Source of the DNA: Hyphomicrobiales bacterium
Lineage (GTDB): Bacteria; Pseudomonadota; Alphaproteobacteria; Rhizobiales; Rhizobiaceae
Length of the DNA: 64,000 bases
Assembly: GCA_900469955.1 (NCBI GenBank)
Contig: UBYX01000028.1
Coordinates: 49,641-113,640 of the forward strand
Direction of reading: 5' to 3'
Part shown: one piece after another, positions 26,667 to 36,000 of the stretch
How the letters are laid out: each line of letters opens with the position of its first letter
Position numbering within the stretch: position 1 is the stretch's first letter
Position numbers and translations under genes: made by a program
The notes under the pieces: model-generated
Database searches by the model: none
Seen by the model: only the letters and a program-made list of their open reading frames with translations
Told to the model about the DNA's origin: nothing

Positions 26667-27581
26667 ATGGTCGAGAACGCACGCTCCATCAATCTAGCCG
26701 CGAGCCTTATCCTGATCCTCGGCATCGCCTATATCGTCGTCCCGCTTTACCTCACCCTGACAACCGCATCGCATTCCTACGAGTTCATGCTCCAGAACGG
26801 CCTCGTCTGGTCGCCCGGCGATCAGTTCATCGTCAACATCAAGCGGATTTTCACGGAGACGTGGATCCCGCTTCAGATGCTGAACAGCCTCGTCGTCGCT
26901 GTTGGGACGGCGACGGTGATGTGCATCCTGTCATTCCTGACGGCTTATGCGATCGTCTACTTCCGGGCCCGCTGGGCGGGTATCGTCTTCGCGCTGATCC
27001 TCGCGACCGTCATCCTGCCGCTCGATATGCGGTTCGTGACCACCTACCAGGTAGCGTCCAACGTATTTTCCCCGCTGAATGCCATTCTCGATGTGTCCGG
27101 GCTGAATGATCTGATCGCGACCGTCTTCGGCGCTCCTTTCCACGTCGAATGGAGCATTCTGAATACGCGGGTGGGCCTTATCGCGCCGTTGCTCGCGCAT
27201 GGCATGGGGACGTTCCTGTTCCGGCAGTTTTTCTTGACCCTGCCGAAGGATCTGTTGAAGGCCGCCCGGATGGACGGCGCGGGACCGATCCGCTTCCTGT
27301 TCGATATCCTGCTGCCTTTGTCGCGCACCAGCTTCGCCTCGTTGTTCGTGCTGATCTTCCTCAGCGGATGGACGAGCTACCTCTGGCCGCTCGTCGCCTC
27401 GTCGACGGCAGACACGCAGACAGCCGTGGTCGGCCTGGCGCGGCTTATCGTCGAAGACAGCGCGGTCCCTGACTACCCGCTGATCATGGCCGGCGCCATC
27501 CTCGTATCCATCGTCCCTCTCACGATGATCGCTCTTCTGCAGCGGTATCTCGTCCAGGGCCTTATCCTCTCGGAGAAATAG
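26667..27581 (+). CDS. UgpE-like ABC permease
   Basis: 304 aa with six membrane helices and the EAA loop AARMDGAGPIRFLFDILLPL. Second channel subunit. The gene is packed between ugpA-like (3 bases) and the ATPase gene (2 bases), implying one transcript and stoichiometric expression. Confidence 0.9.
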   Translation: MVENARSINLAASLILILGIAYIVVPLYLTLTTASHSYEFMLQNGLVWSPGDQFIVNIKRIFTETWIPLQMLNSLVVAVGTATVMCILSFLTAYAIVYFRARWAGIVFALILATVILPLDMRFVTTYQVASNVFSPLNAILDVSGLNDLIATVFGAPFHVEWSILNTRVGLIAPLLAHGMGTFLFRQFFLTLPKDLLKAARMDGAGPIRFLFDILLPLSRTSFASLFVLIFLSGWTSYLWPLVASSTADTQTAVVGLARLIVEDSAVPDYPLIMAGAILVSIVPLTMIALLQRYLVQGLILSEK

Positions 27582-27583
27582 GA

Positions 27584-28696
27584 ATGAATGCCATCGATCC
27601 CGCGATCCATATCGCGGCCGCCAATATCCGGCTCGACGGAGTGAGCAAAAGCTACGGCAAGCTCGCCGTCATTCCGAAACTCGACGTCGAGTTCAGGGCC
27701 GGCGAATTCACAGTTGTTCTCGGTCCGTCGGGGTGCGGCAAGTCTACGCTCATGCAGATGATTGCCGGACTGGAACGTGTCAGCGGCGGCAAGATCGTCA
27801 TCGGCGGACGTGAAGTCCAGGATTTGGAGCCAAAGGAACGCGGCTGCGCCATGGTGTTCCAGAACTATGCGCTTTATCCGCACATGACGGTGTTCGACAA
27901 TATCGCCTACAGCCTGAAGATTGCGGGGTTCACGAAGATCGAACGACGCGCCCGGGTGGAAGTCGTCGCCAAGATGCTCGGGCTCACCGACTATCTCGAG
28001 CGCAAGCCCGGCCAGCTTTCCGGCGGCCAGCGCCAGCGCGTCGCGATCGGCCGCGCTATCGTACGCGAACCGGCGGTGCTGCTATTCGACGAACCGCTGT
28101 CGAACCTCGACGCTCAACTACGTCACGACACCCGCATCGAGCTCGCCGAACTGCACCGGCGGATCGGCGCCACCACCGTCTTCGTCACCCACGATCAGGT
28201 GGAGGCCATGACGCTTGCCGACCGCATCCTGATCCTCAACAAGGGTGAGGTCGAACAATACGGCACACCGAAGGAAATCTACCACCGTCCGGCGTCCGTC
28301 TTCGTCGCGAAGTTCATTGGCTCCCCACCGATGAATATCCTGGCTGTTACAGGCGACGGCTCCATTCTGCGGTTGTCCGACGGTCAGCCTGTGGTCAAAT
28401 CCGACCTGAAGGGCGACTTCCAACTCGGTGTTCGCCCGGAGGATATCACGGTCGGCAACCCCTCATTGAGGTCCGATATCAAAGCCCATGTCCGCTATCG
28501 CGAAGACCTCGGATCTCATTCGATAGTAGCTGCGGAATTGGCCGGCGAAACTGTCCGTATCGCCACTCCATTCGGCTCGGACGCACCCGATTTTGCCGTC
28601 GTTTCTCTCGCATTCCCACCAGACCGCCTGCACCTTTTCGACATGCAGACCGGCAAGGCCATCCCCGATGCGCTCAGTGCCGCAACAAAGGAATAG
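27584..28696 (+). CDS. UgpC/MalK-like ABC ATPase
   Basis: 370 aa. Walker A GPSGCGKST, Q-loop MVFQNYALYPHMT, signature LSGGQRQRVAIGRAI, Walker B VLLFDEPLSNLDA and switch H in VFVTHDQVEAM are all intact. The C-terminal TOBE region is that of the MalK/UgpC sugar-importer class. Energises the importer. Confidence 0.93.
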   Translation: MNAIDPAIHIAAANIRLDGVSKSYGKLAVIPKLDVEFRAGEFTVVLGPSGCGKSTLMQMIAGLERVSGGKIVIGGREVQDLEPKERGCAMVFQNYALYPHMTVFDNIAYSLKIAGFTKIERRARVEVVAKMLGLTDYLERKPGQLSGGQRQRVAIGRAIVREPAVLLFDEPLSNLDAQLRHDTRIELAELHRRIGATTVFVTHDQVEAMTLADRILILNKGEVEQYGTPKEIYHRPASVFVAKFIGSPPMNILAVTGDGSILRLSDGQPVVKSDLKGDFQLGVRPEDITVGNPSLRSDIKAHVRYREDLGSHSIVAAELAGETVRIATPFGSDAPDFAVVSLAFPPDRLHLFDMQTGKAIPDALSAATKE

Positions 28697-28698
28697 AA

Positions 28699-29559
28699 AT
28701 GAATTATTTCGAGTATATGGCCGATCCAAATCGGCGGTGCGCGATCGTCGCCCATCGCGGTATCTGGAGCGACGCCCCGGAAAACAGCTTGCTTTCAATC
28801 CGCCGCGCGATCGAGGCCGGTTATAACGTCGTTGAGATCGACGTGCGCCGCACCGCCGATGGCGAGTTTGCCTTGGTGCATGACGATACACTTGAGCGCA
28901 TGGCCGGCGTCGACAAGGCACCTGAACATCTGACGCTTTCTGAGCTGACGTCGCTATCCTTGCGAAACCGCGATGGTGGTCCGTCGAACCCTCTGACCGA
29001 CGAGAAGTTACCAAGCCTGCGGGATGTGTTTGAGCTTACCCGCGAAAGGATCTTCATCCATCTCGACATCAAACACCGACATGTCATCCCGGAAGTCATC
29101 GCATATGCGCGCAAGCTGGGCGTCGATAAAGAGGTCGACTTCTGGGCGGATTTGAAGACCGAGGCCGATCTCGTGTGGATCCGGGCAAACATCACATCGC
29201 AGAATGTCCCGTTCATTGCACGCACGCATCTGGAGCATGACGATTGGCGAAAACAGGTGAAGCTTGCGCTTGAGCTGAAGCCGTTAATCTGCGAGGCGTC
29301 CTTCCGGGATCTTTCCCAGGTCGCGGCAGTCCAGCAACATTTCCACGATGCCGGCATCACACTTTGGGTGAACACGCTCGACTCCGTCGCTTCGCCGGGC
29401 TTTACCGACAGCGCAGCGCTGAAAGACCCCGACGCCATCTGGGGACGTCTGTTGCGAGCTGGCTTCTCCGTGATCCAGACCGACGAGATGGCGGCACTCC
29501 GATCCTACATCGAGACGCGTAAGCCAGAGATCCCGCGAAAAGATCGAGCCGCAGTCTGA
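28699..29559 (+). CDS. GDPD-family phosphodiesterase (AccF-like)
   Basis: 286 aa. The glycerophosphodiester phosphodiesterase catalytic set is present: AHRGIWSDAPENSL, EIDVRRTADGEFALVHDDTL and HLDIKH. No signal peptide, so it acts in the cytoplasm after uptake. UgpQ of E. coli and AccF of agrocinopine operons belong to this family; next to an inositol-monophosphatase-family gene the combination mirrors AccF/AccG. It would split a sugar phosphodiester into a sugar phosphate and an alcohol. Substrate inferred. Confidence 0.88.
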   Translation: MNYFEYMADPNRRCAIVAHRGIWSDAPENSLLSIRRAIEAGYNVVEIDVRRTADGEFALVHDDTLERMAGVDKAPEHLTLSELTSLSLRNRDGGPSNPLTDEKLPSLRDVFELTRERIFIHLDIKHRHVIPEVIAYARKLGVDKEVDFWADLKTEADLVWIRANITSQNVPFIARTHLEHDDWRKQVKLALELKPLICEASFRDLSQVAAVQQHFHDAGITLWVNTLDSVASPGFTDSAALKDPDAIWGRLLRAGFSVIQTDEMAALRSYIETRKPEIPRKDRAAV

Positions 29560-29591
29560 GCGGCGAACAACACAGAAAGAGAGACGCGCCG

Positions 29592-30494
29592 ATGCAGATC
29601 GATCTTCGTGAACTCGCCGACAAGCTTCGCCAAGCCGCATGGCAGGAAATCCTGCCGCGGTTTCAGGAGGTCCGCGATCTCGACGTGCGTGCCAAGGCTG
29701 ATGCCACGGATCTGGTGACAGTGGCGGATGAAGCGGCCGAGCGTTTCCTGAAACGGGAGATCGAACGCATGATGCCCGGCGCCCTGTTCGTCGGCGAGGA
29801 GAGCGCATCGCAGGATCCCGGTCTTCTCGATCGCCTCGACCACGTGGAAACCGCGGTCGTGGTCGACCCGCTGGACGGTACGGCGAATTTCGTGGCCGGT
29901 ATGCCGTTGTTCGGTGTGATGGCCGCGGTTGTGCGTCATGGGAAGCCGATCGCGGGCGTCATCTACGATCCCATGAGCGACGACTGGGTTATGGCTGAAC
30001 AAGGCGGCGGCGCTTTCCTGATCCGGCCCGACGGGACGGAACGCCGGCTTGTCGTTTCCGCACCAGCCCCGTTGGCCGACATGATCGGCTACGTCTCGAC
30101 CGATTTCCTGCCACCGGCAGTTAAGCCGGATATACTTGCGCGGCTGGGGAAGGCAAGGATGTTCTCCAGTCACCGTTGCGCCGCTCACATGTACCGCGCA
30201 TTCGCTGGCGGTCACGCGCATTTCGTGATGCTGGATCGGCTCACACCCTGGGATCATCTCGCCGGGACGCTGATCGCAACTGAGGCCGAAGCTCATGTCG
30301 CCTGCCTCGACGGGCGTCCTTACGACGCGTCAAAACGAACGGGCGCGCTGCTGGCGGCCACCGATCCCGACAGCTGGCAGGTACTAGCACGAGAGATCTT
30401 CGCCCATGATGGTTGGGGCTTCGTCACTCCGCAGACGTCCGCCGTCAACGATCGACCGTGGCATGGCTTGTATGAACATCGCAATAGCGGCTGA
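29592..30494 (+). CDS. Inositol-monophosphatase-family phosphatase (AccG-like)
   Basis: 300 aa. Metal-binding motifs of the Li-sensitive phosphatase family: TVADEAAERFLK, FVGEES, VVDPLDGTANFVAG and the late WDHLAGTLIATEA. Should remove phosphate from the sugar phosphate released by the preceding phosphodiesterase. In agrocinopine catabolism AccG (same family) dephosphorylates arabinose 2-phosphate. GAGAGA precedes the ATG. Confidence 0.88.
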   Translation: MQIDLRELADKLRQAAWQEILPRFQEVRDLDVRAKADATDLVTVADEAAERFLKREIERMMPGALFVGEESASQDPGLLDRLDHVETAVVVDPLDGTANFVAGMPLFGVMAAVVRHGKPIAGVIYDPMSDDWVMAEQGGGAFLIRPDGTERRLVVSAPAPLADMIGYVSTDFLPPAVKPDILARLGKARMFSSHRCAAHMYRAFAGGHAHFVMLDRLTPWDHLAGTLIATEAEAHVACLDGRPYDASKRTGALLAATDPDSWQVLAREIFAHDGWGFVTPQTSAVNDRPWHGLYEHRNSG

Positions 30495-30549
30495 TGAAGC
30501 CGTTATCTGCCGGCTGGTGCAGTAGAGCCAGCATCTTCCTCCCTGGGAA

Positions 30550-30598
30550 GGCCGTTGTTCGTCCGTTTGGCGGACCCGTTGCGGGTCGGACGACGGCC
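30550..30598 (+). promoter_or_regulatory. Structured 5' leader of the Na/Pi transporter gene
   Basis: Two nested complementary segments surround a perfect inner hairpin GACCCG-TTG-CGGGTC (30573-30587): GGCCGTTGTTCGTCC pairs with GGACGACGGCC. Further pairing (CTCCC before, GGGGAG after) extends the stem. About 75 bases before the coding start; could be an attenuator or regulatory RNA. It matches no riboswitch class I can name. Confidence 0.4.
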
Positions 30599-30674
30599 CT
30601 CCTTGGGGAGTGACTTCCATTTCCGAGCCGAGCAGGTCCCCTTGGCGGTTGGAGCCGGGGAGAGGAGATAAAAA

Positions 30675-32324
30675 TTGTCCTCCACGATCGTCATGATAAA
30701 TCTGTTCGGCGCCGTGGCCTTACTGCTGTTTGGCCTCGCGCAGTTGAAGGACGGCGTGTCGCGAGCCTTCGGTGCCAAGCTCAGAACCGGGCTCGCGACG
30801 GGTACCCGCAGCGGTTCTCGCTCATTCCTCTCAGGCTTTGTCGCCACCATTGCGCTACAGAGCTCAACGGCCACCGCGCTGATGGTTGCTTCCTTCGTCG
30901 AGCGAGAACTGGTCAAGCCGCGCATGGCGCAGATCGCGCTGCTCGGCGCCAATGTCGGGACCGCTGTCACGGCTTGGATCGTCGCTACCGGCATCGGGTG
31001 GCTGTCGCCCCTCGTCATCCTCGCCGGCATCGTGCTCTATCGAAGCGGCTCGACATCCCGCCAGGGCGGCGGCACGGCGTTGATCGGTATCGGCCTGATG
31101 CTGCTGTCGCTGCATCTCCTGAGCAGCGCCACCGAACCGATGCGCCAGTCGCCGGCACTCGCGGCCTTCATCGGCCTTCTCGACAATGCGTTGCCGGTGG
31201 CGCTCGCCTTCTCAGCCAGTATCGCCTTCATCTCCTCGTCGAGCCTTGCCGCCGTCGTGTTCATCCTGTCCCTTGCCTCGACCGGCATACTCTCAGCCGG
31301 CCTGATCATCGTGCTGGTGCTCGGCGCCAATCTCGGCGGGGCCATTTCGCCAGTCGTCGCCTCGCTGTCCGGACCTCCGTCGGCAAAGCGTGTCACTCTT
31401 GGCAATCTCATCGTACGCGCGATCGGCTGTGCGGTAGCGCTTCCGCTCTCAGGCTATGGCGCTGATATCCTGAACATGCTGCCATTGTCACCTGCAAAGC
31501 TCCCGGTCGATGCCCATCTTGGCTTCAATCTATTGCTCGCTGCGCTTGCGTGGCCGTTCTCGCGCCTGCTATCGCGGTGGATGCTCCATCTGGTCCCCGA
31601 AGAGGCGCAGCCCGACGACGCGCAGAGATTTATCAACGCTCAGGAATTTTCGACCCCGGTTGTTGCCCTTGCCAGCGCCACCCGCGAGACGCTCGGCGTC
31701 GGTGACCTTATCGAAAGAATGCTAATGCGCGTCTCCCACGCGTTCGAGACTAATGACCCGTCGAAGCTCAAGGACATTGCGTTGCTGGAACAGCGTGTGG
31801 ACAGCTTGCAGCAGGAGGTGAAGATCTATCTCTCCAAGCTCGGTCGCGAGGGCCTGAGCGAAGAGAACGACCGCCGGTCGATCGTCATCATCGACTATGC
31901 GATCAACCTTAAGCATGTCGGCGACATTATCGAAAAAGGTCTGGCTGCGCAGGTCACCAAGAAGGTCTCCCTTGGGTTGAAATTCTCCGAAGACGGCCAT
32001 GAGGAGCTAAAGATGCTCTTCGGCCTGACGATCGACAACCTGCGCATCGCCCAGACGATCTTCGTTACTCGTGACTTTAATCTCGCCAAGAAGATGATGG
32101 AAGTGAAGGTTGAAGTTCGCCGCATGGAGAAGCATTCCTCCGAGCGCCACCTAGCGCGCCTGCGCTATGGACGCGCTGACAGCCTGAAGACGAGTTCGCT
32201 GCATCTCGACATGCTGCGGGACCTGAAACGCATCAACTCCCATATAGTAGCGGTCGCTCACCCGATCTTGGAGGAGCACGGTCTGTTGATCGAAAGCAGG
32301 CTTCGAGATGTTGCGCGGCGATGA
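30675..32324 (+). CDS. Na+/phosphate cotransporter-family protein with PhoU-like tail
   Basis: 549 aa. The membrane part has two inverted PNaS repeats with QSSTATALM in the first and ISSSSLAAVVF in the second, as in NptA/YjbB. The C-terminal 200 residues are helical and PhoU-like. YjbB-type members export phosphate. TTG start at 30675 is chosen because GAGAGGAGAT precedes it. In this operon it would relieve phosphate released by the phosphatase. Last gene of the cluster. Confidence 0.88.
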   Translation: MSSTIVMINLFGAVALLLFGLAQLKDGVSRAFGAKLRTGLATGTRSGSRSFLSGFVATIALQSSTATALMVASFVERELVKPRMAQIALLGANVGTAVTAWIVATGIGWLSPLVILAGIVLYRSGSTSRQGGGTALIGIGLMLLSLHLLSSATEPMRQSPALAAFIGLLDNALPVALAFSASIAFISSSSLAAVVFILSLASTGILSAGLIIVLVLGANLGGAISPVVASLSGPPSAKRVTLGNLIVRAIGCAVALPLSGYGADILNMLPLSPAKLPVDAHLGFNLLLAALAWPFSRLLSRWMLHLVPEEAQPDDAQRFINAQEFSTPVVALASATRETLGVGDLIERMLMRVSHAFETNDPSKLKDIALLEQRVDSLQQEVKIYLSKLGREGLSEENDRRSIVIIDYAINLKHVGDIIEKGLAAQVTKKVSLGLKFSEDGHEELKMLFGLTIDNLRIAQTIFVTRDFNLAKKMMEVKVEVRRMEKHSSERHLARLRYGRADSLKTSSLHLDMLRDLKRINSHIVAVAHPILEEHGLLIESRLRDVARR

Positions 32325-32772
32325 CCACCCGCTAATGGCAGCTTCGTTAAGAGTTTCATAATTGAATCGTACGCTTCAAAAGCTATCTTTCAAGGATATT
32401 TAGGACGGCAGTAGAACAGCAAAAATGCGAAGGGTCGCCGGTTCGAATCCTTTCAGCCTCACTAAATCGATGCAGGGCGGCAGCTCACCAAGAGCTGCAA
32501 TCGAGGCCGTGAAAACACTCCGTTGTATAGGATGGCAGCGCCGCGACCGGGTCCCCCCCGAAACTCCTCTTTGCGACATCGCTCGCAAAGCTGCGCACCC
32601 CTTTTATCTGCCTTTCCTCCGCTTGCCACCATGGCACTAAGCAGGCATTAAAAGCCGATGCCGACCGGGACATTTACCTCATCAGTTCATATCACCAACT
32701 GGCAGGTGGTGACCTGCTACGGGTAATTTTCTCCAGGATGCATTAGAGTGGGGCCCATTAAAAGACCGACGC
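32325..32772. other. Intergenic stretch without a supported gene
   Basis: Holds a tRNA-tail-like string (CCGGTTCGAATCC near 32442) but no tRNA that can fold. No convincing ORF. It runs up to an IS3 remnant. Confidence 0.4.
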
Positions 32773-32852
32773 ATGAAGAAGCAGCGATTTACGGAAGAGC
32801 AGATTATTGCGGTGCTGAAGGAGCAGGAGGCTGGCGCGAAGGTGGGTGAGCT
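32773..32852 (+). pseudogene. IS3-family transposase OrfA fragment
   Basis: MKKQRFTEEQIIAVLKEQEA followed by GAKVGEL is the N-terminus of an IS3-family OrfA (HTH protein). Similarity stops after about 26 codons and unrelated sequence follows. Remnant of a transposon at the boundary between the catabolic cluster and the vir region. Confidence 0.85.
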
Positions 32853-33487
32853 CAGTACCGGACATGATCTCCATTCGAGCCATGAAACCTCTTCGTTCTG
32901 ATTTTAATGTTAACTAATGCTGATTCTGATGCCAGAACATTGCCTGATTTGCTCGATCAGCAAAAACCGCTTACCGGACGCACGCCTTCGATCGGTCGAC
33001 CTCAAGGGTATACTGACGTCAGTCATTGCAGCTTCATCGGTCGCGACCAAGCCTACGGGACGCGGTTATCGCCGTTTCCAGGTCTTCCAGCACCAGATTG
33101 CAGCCCGTTGGGCTCGGCCGCTTCGTTCACCGCAACATCCGGTCGTAGCTCCCGGATACACTCCGCGCCTTGACATCGTCCGGCCATTCTGGATTGCCTT
33201 CACGTCGCCTGCGACCTCTTATGAGAGCCTCCAACATAGTCTCCATGGAGAAGCTCCTTGTCTCTGTCCACAGAAACTCGATCACCGATCAGGCAACAAC
33301 GTGGGATCAGAACGCCGGTTACGAGACCCGGCTTTGATGAAGGCATCGACCCAAAGCCATAGCGAAGCGGACGGAGCATTTAGATCAACGGGAGGTCGGA
33401 TGAGGTGAGTTTCGTGTTAAGCTCTACTCCTGACGGACGCGAGCCTTCTTCAGACCAAGTTTATTACACTTCTTCAGCAGATCCGCC
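32853..33487. other. No supported gene between IS3 fragment and virB11
   Basis: A 163-codon frame (32917-33408) is open but has no ribosome site and no recognisable domain; its composition looks non-coding. Probably decayed IS or intergenic DNA downstream of the leftward virB operon. Confidence 0.4.
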
Positions 33488-34630
33488 TCAGTTCATCTGC
33501 AGCGAAGGCATAAAAATTTCAAGGACGCCGCGACGTCCATTCCGGCGCCCAACCTGCACCACGATATCAATTGTTCGACGAGCGTATGCAGTAATCTCCC
33601 CATGCGAGAGCCGTATGCCTGAGCGCATAACCATGAGCGCAAGTCGGTCAAATGCAAGTGCCGGGCTGTCGGCATGGATAGTCGTGATGGCGCCAGGATG
33701 CCCCGTGTTGATGGCCTCGAGGAAATCATAAGCTTCCACCCCACGAATCTCCCCGAGGATGATGCGGTCGGGACGCATCCGCAAACAGCTTTCTAATAGC
33801 CTTGAGGGCATGCGCGGCGAATTGTCCCTGCGATCAGATATCAGGCCCACCTGGTTCCTATGCTGCGGGAAAAGCTCTTGTGCATCCTCGATTGTGATAA
33901 GGCGCTCGGCGGTATCGATCAAATCAATAAGCGATCGCGCCATAGTAGTTTTCCCTGAAGACGTCCCTCCTGAGATCAAGATATTGAACCTCTCATCGAC
34001 TGCCGCACGAAACAATCCGCGTAGGTCGCCATTTTCTGCCATGGCCGCGATCTCACGATGCCTATTCTGGCGCTCGTCATCTACACGCACTTGGGTGCCT
34101 TCCACGAAGGTGATGTCGTGGGTTGCCAACGGTCGCGTCAAGTACTTCCGGATTGAAAGCGACACACCGTGTTCCACCGCAGGCTCCACCACGACCTGCA
34201 CGCGCTGTGACTCCCCCCACAGTTTGACGCGGCCCGAGACGATTGGGTTCAGGGCACCCAATGTATTGCGAGTTTCTCCCGCGAGCTGTGAGCCGAGTCG
34301 CCTGATAGATTGGGCGGGAAGCTTCACGCCGATCTCATGCATATGCGCCGCTCCCGAAGCTTCCACGAAAATCGATCCATTGGGATTGATGACCAGTTCG
34401 TTGATCTGGGCATCAGTGAGGTAGCTTTTTAGAGGGGTCAGATACTGCTCGATATAGGAGATGTCTTGATCGTCAGCGGCTAACTTAGACGCCAGCTCAT
34501 CTTTCCCCTGGGCATGATCAGGTTGGCCCACAGCGTGCGCCCTATGGTGTTGCGGACCGTGCTCATGCGCAACGTGGTGGCTCGTATTTAATCCGCGTTC
34601 AGAGAACTTGATATGACCATTTTGGCTCAT
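33488..34630 (-). CDS. virB11: VirB11, hexameric traffic ATPase of the type IV system
   Basis: 380 aa. Walker A ISGGTSSGKTTMARS, Asp box LITIEDAQEL, Walker B region MRPDRIILGEIRG and the His box TGHPGAITTIHAD are all present. VirB11 powers pilus assembly and substrate passage at the inner membrane. The N-terminus carries an extra His-rich stretch (about residues 14-45) not usual for the family. Start overlaps virB10 (ATGA). Last gene of the operon. Confidence 0.94.
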   Translation of the reverse strand: MSQNGHIKFSERGLNTSHHVAHEHGPQHHRAHAVGQPDHAQGKDELASKLAADDQDISYIEQYLTPLKSYLTDAQINELVINPNGSIFVEASGAAHMHEIGVKLPAQSIRRLGSQLAGETRNTLGALNPIVSGRVKLWGESQRVQVVVEPAVEHGVSLSIRKYLTRPLATHDITFVEGTQVRVDDERQNRHREIAAMAENGDLRGLFRAAVDERFNILISGGTSSGKTTMARSLIDLIDTAERLITIEDAQELFPQHRNQVGLISDRRDNSPRMPSRLLESCLRMRPDRIILGEIRGVEAYDFLEAINTGHPGAITTIHADSPALAFDRLALMVMRSGIRLSHGEITAYARRTIDIVVQVGRRNGRRGVLEIFMPSLQMN

Positions 34631-36000
34631 TTGAACACCAAGTCCCGGTTAACAAAAATTCTAATCTCTTCTCCCTGAGGTATACGTATAACGGGCCCTA
34701 GCGAAAGGTACTGTGCTAATGCTTGATTGGCTTGATCACCAAAGCTGCTCCCGACATCGCTGGCGATCTGACTTCCACCATTAATGTTGACCGTAGTGCC
34801 TGCGGAACCAGAGCGACCTGATCCGCCTTCGCTTTGGGATGCCAACATGGTTGGCAATGCAGTGATCGCGCTGATGAGCGCGGCAGCGCCAAACTTGGTG
34901 CCGTAGCGATTGTCTACATTGCCAACGGTTCCGGAACGGCCTAGACGGTCAGTACCTAAGGAGCCCAAGGCAACTGATTGCCCATCTGGTGTTACAGCCC
35001 GGTTCCAGGCAATCATGACGCGCTTCTGAGCAATTGCCACGTCATTGTTGAACTCGCCAATCAAAATTGTTCCTTCGGGCATCAATACCCGTTTGCCATC
35101 GAACGAGTAGACTGGCTCCGTCACCTGGGCCCTCAAGTTTCCAGGAAGTTCTGTATCAACCGCCGTTTCTAATACAGCGGAGATGATGGTCCCTTGCACC
35201 ACCATACGTGAAGGGTCCGGGAGGCGCTGAGCCATAGCCGTCTGCACGACACTGGATGCGGTAGCTCTCAAGAAGCGGCGGTTTGGATCGCGTTCCTCTG
35301 CGAGTGCTCCCTGTTCAAAGACGACCGGCCCTTCGGCATCGTCTACAATGACGGCATCCGATTCGCGTTGCTGTTTCTCTCGCTCCTGCCGCTCCTTCTC
35401 CGTTCCTTCACGTAAACGAGCTGCTTCGTCTGCGCGTCGACGCGCTTCGTCGGCTTCCAAAGCCTGTTTTTGCAACCGAGCATTCTCGTCAGCCATCTTC
35501 TGACGCTCTCTAGCCATCTGCTGCTTAACGGTCTCATCGTATCGCGACAACATTTCCTGCACTTCGGCCGTGGACATGCCAGGTTTCCGGTCTCGTTCCA
35601 TCTGCGCGATCTGCGCCTGAAGTGCTTTGATGGTGTCGCTGAGCGCAGTATCCTCCTTTACGGGTGCCGCGGGGACGGAAAAATCCAGCGGCGAGCGCTC
35701 CTCAGTAGGGTTGTCAACTTTGAGACTAATCTGTGAGGCCTTTTGACCGGCGCTTTCACCTACAAAAAAACGCACCGCCGCTGCCGGCCCTGCGAAGCTG
35801 AAAATCACCACGACGCCTGCAGCAAGCAAGCCTCCGCCGAGCATTAGCCGTGCGCGTCCGCTCGAGCCACCAGAAGACTTCTGCCGCGCTCGTCTTGCCG
35901 CAACCAGCTGCTCGCGCGACGAGGTTTCGTGCGTGAGTAGCGCATCAGCGTCGATATCATGATCTCGAGAGCTCTCATTTTCCTGCACGGGACACCTCAA
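34627..36000 (-). CDS. virB10: VirB10, energy-sensing channel scaffold
   Basis: 457 aa: cytoplasmic N-terminus, one membrane helix near residues 52-76, a long Glu/Arg-rich coiled coil (MERDRKPGMSTAEVQEMLSR onwards), then the VirB10 beta-barrel domain (GTIISAVLETAVDTELPG, MPEGTILIGEF) and the end EEIRIFVNRDLVFK. The long coiled linker makes it unlike VirB10 of classical Ti plasmids and closer to other alpha-proteobacterial systems. Overlaps virB9 by 26 bases. Confidence 0.92.
   Translation of the reverse strand: MRCPVQENESSRDHDIDADALLTHETSSREQLVAARRARQKSSGGSSGRARLMLGGGLLAAGVVVIFSFAGPAAAVRFFVGESAGQKASQISLKVDNPTEERSPLDFSVPAAPVKEDTALSDTIKALQAQIAQMERDRKPGMSTAEVQEMLSRYDETVKQQMARERQKMADENARLQKQALEADEARRRADEAARLREGTEKERQEREKQQRESDAVIVDDAEGPVVFEQGALAEERDPNRRFLRATASSVVQTAMAQRLPDPSRMVVQGTIISAVLETAVDTELPGNLRAQVTEPVYSFDGKRVLMPEGTILIGEFNNDVAIAQKRVMIAWNRAVTPDGQSVALGSLGTDRLGRSGTVGNVDNRYGTKFGAAALISAITALPTMLASQSEGGSGRSGSAGTTVNINGGSQIASDVGSSFGDQANQALAQYLSLGPVIRIPQGEEIRIFVNRDLVFK

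Noticed and set aside
30550..30598. Assignment of the structured leader to a yybP-ykoY or ykkC-type riboswitch
   Set aside because: A GGGGAG string is nearby but the conserved core of these classes could not be laid out.
32420..32465. A tRNA-like tail (CCGGTTCGAATCC) that could mark an integration site
   Set aside because: The T-arm does not pair properly and no anticodon or acceptor arm can be built, so no tRNA or att site is claimed.
32917..33408. 163-codon open frame between the IS3 fragment and virB11
   Set aside because: No ribosome site, no recognisable domain and non-coding-like composition.
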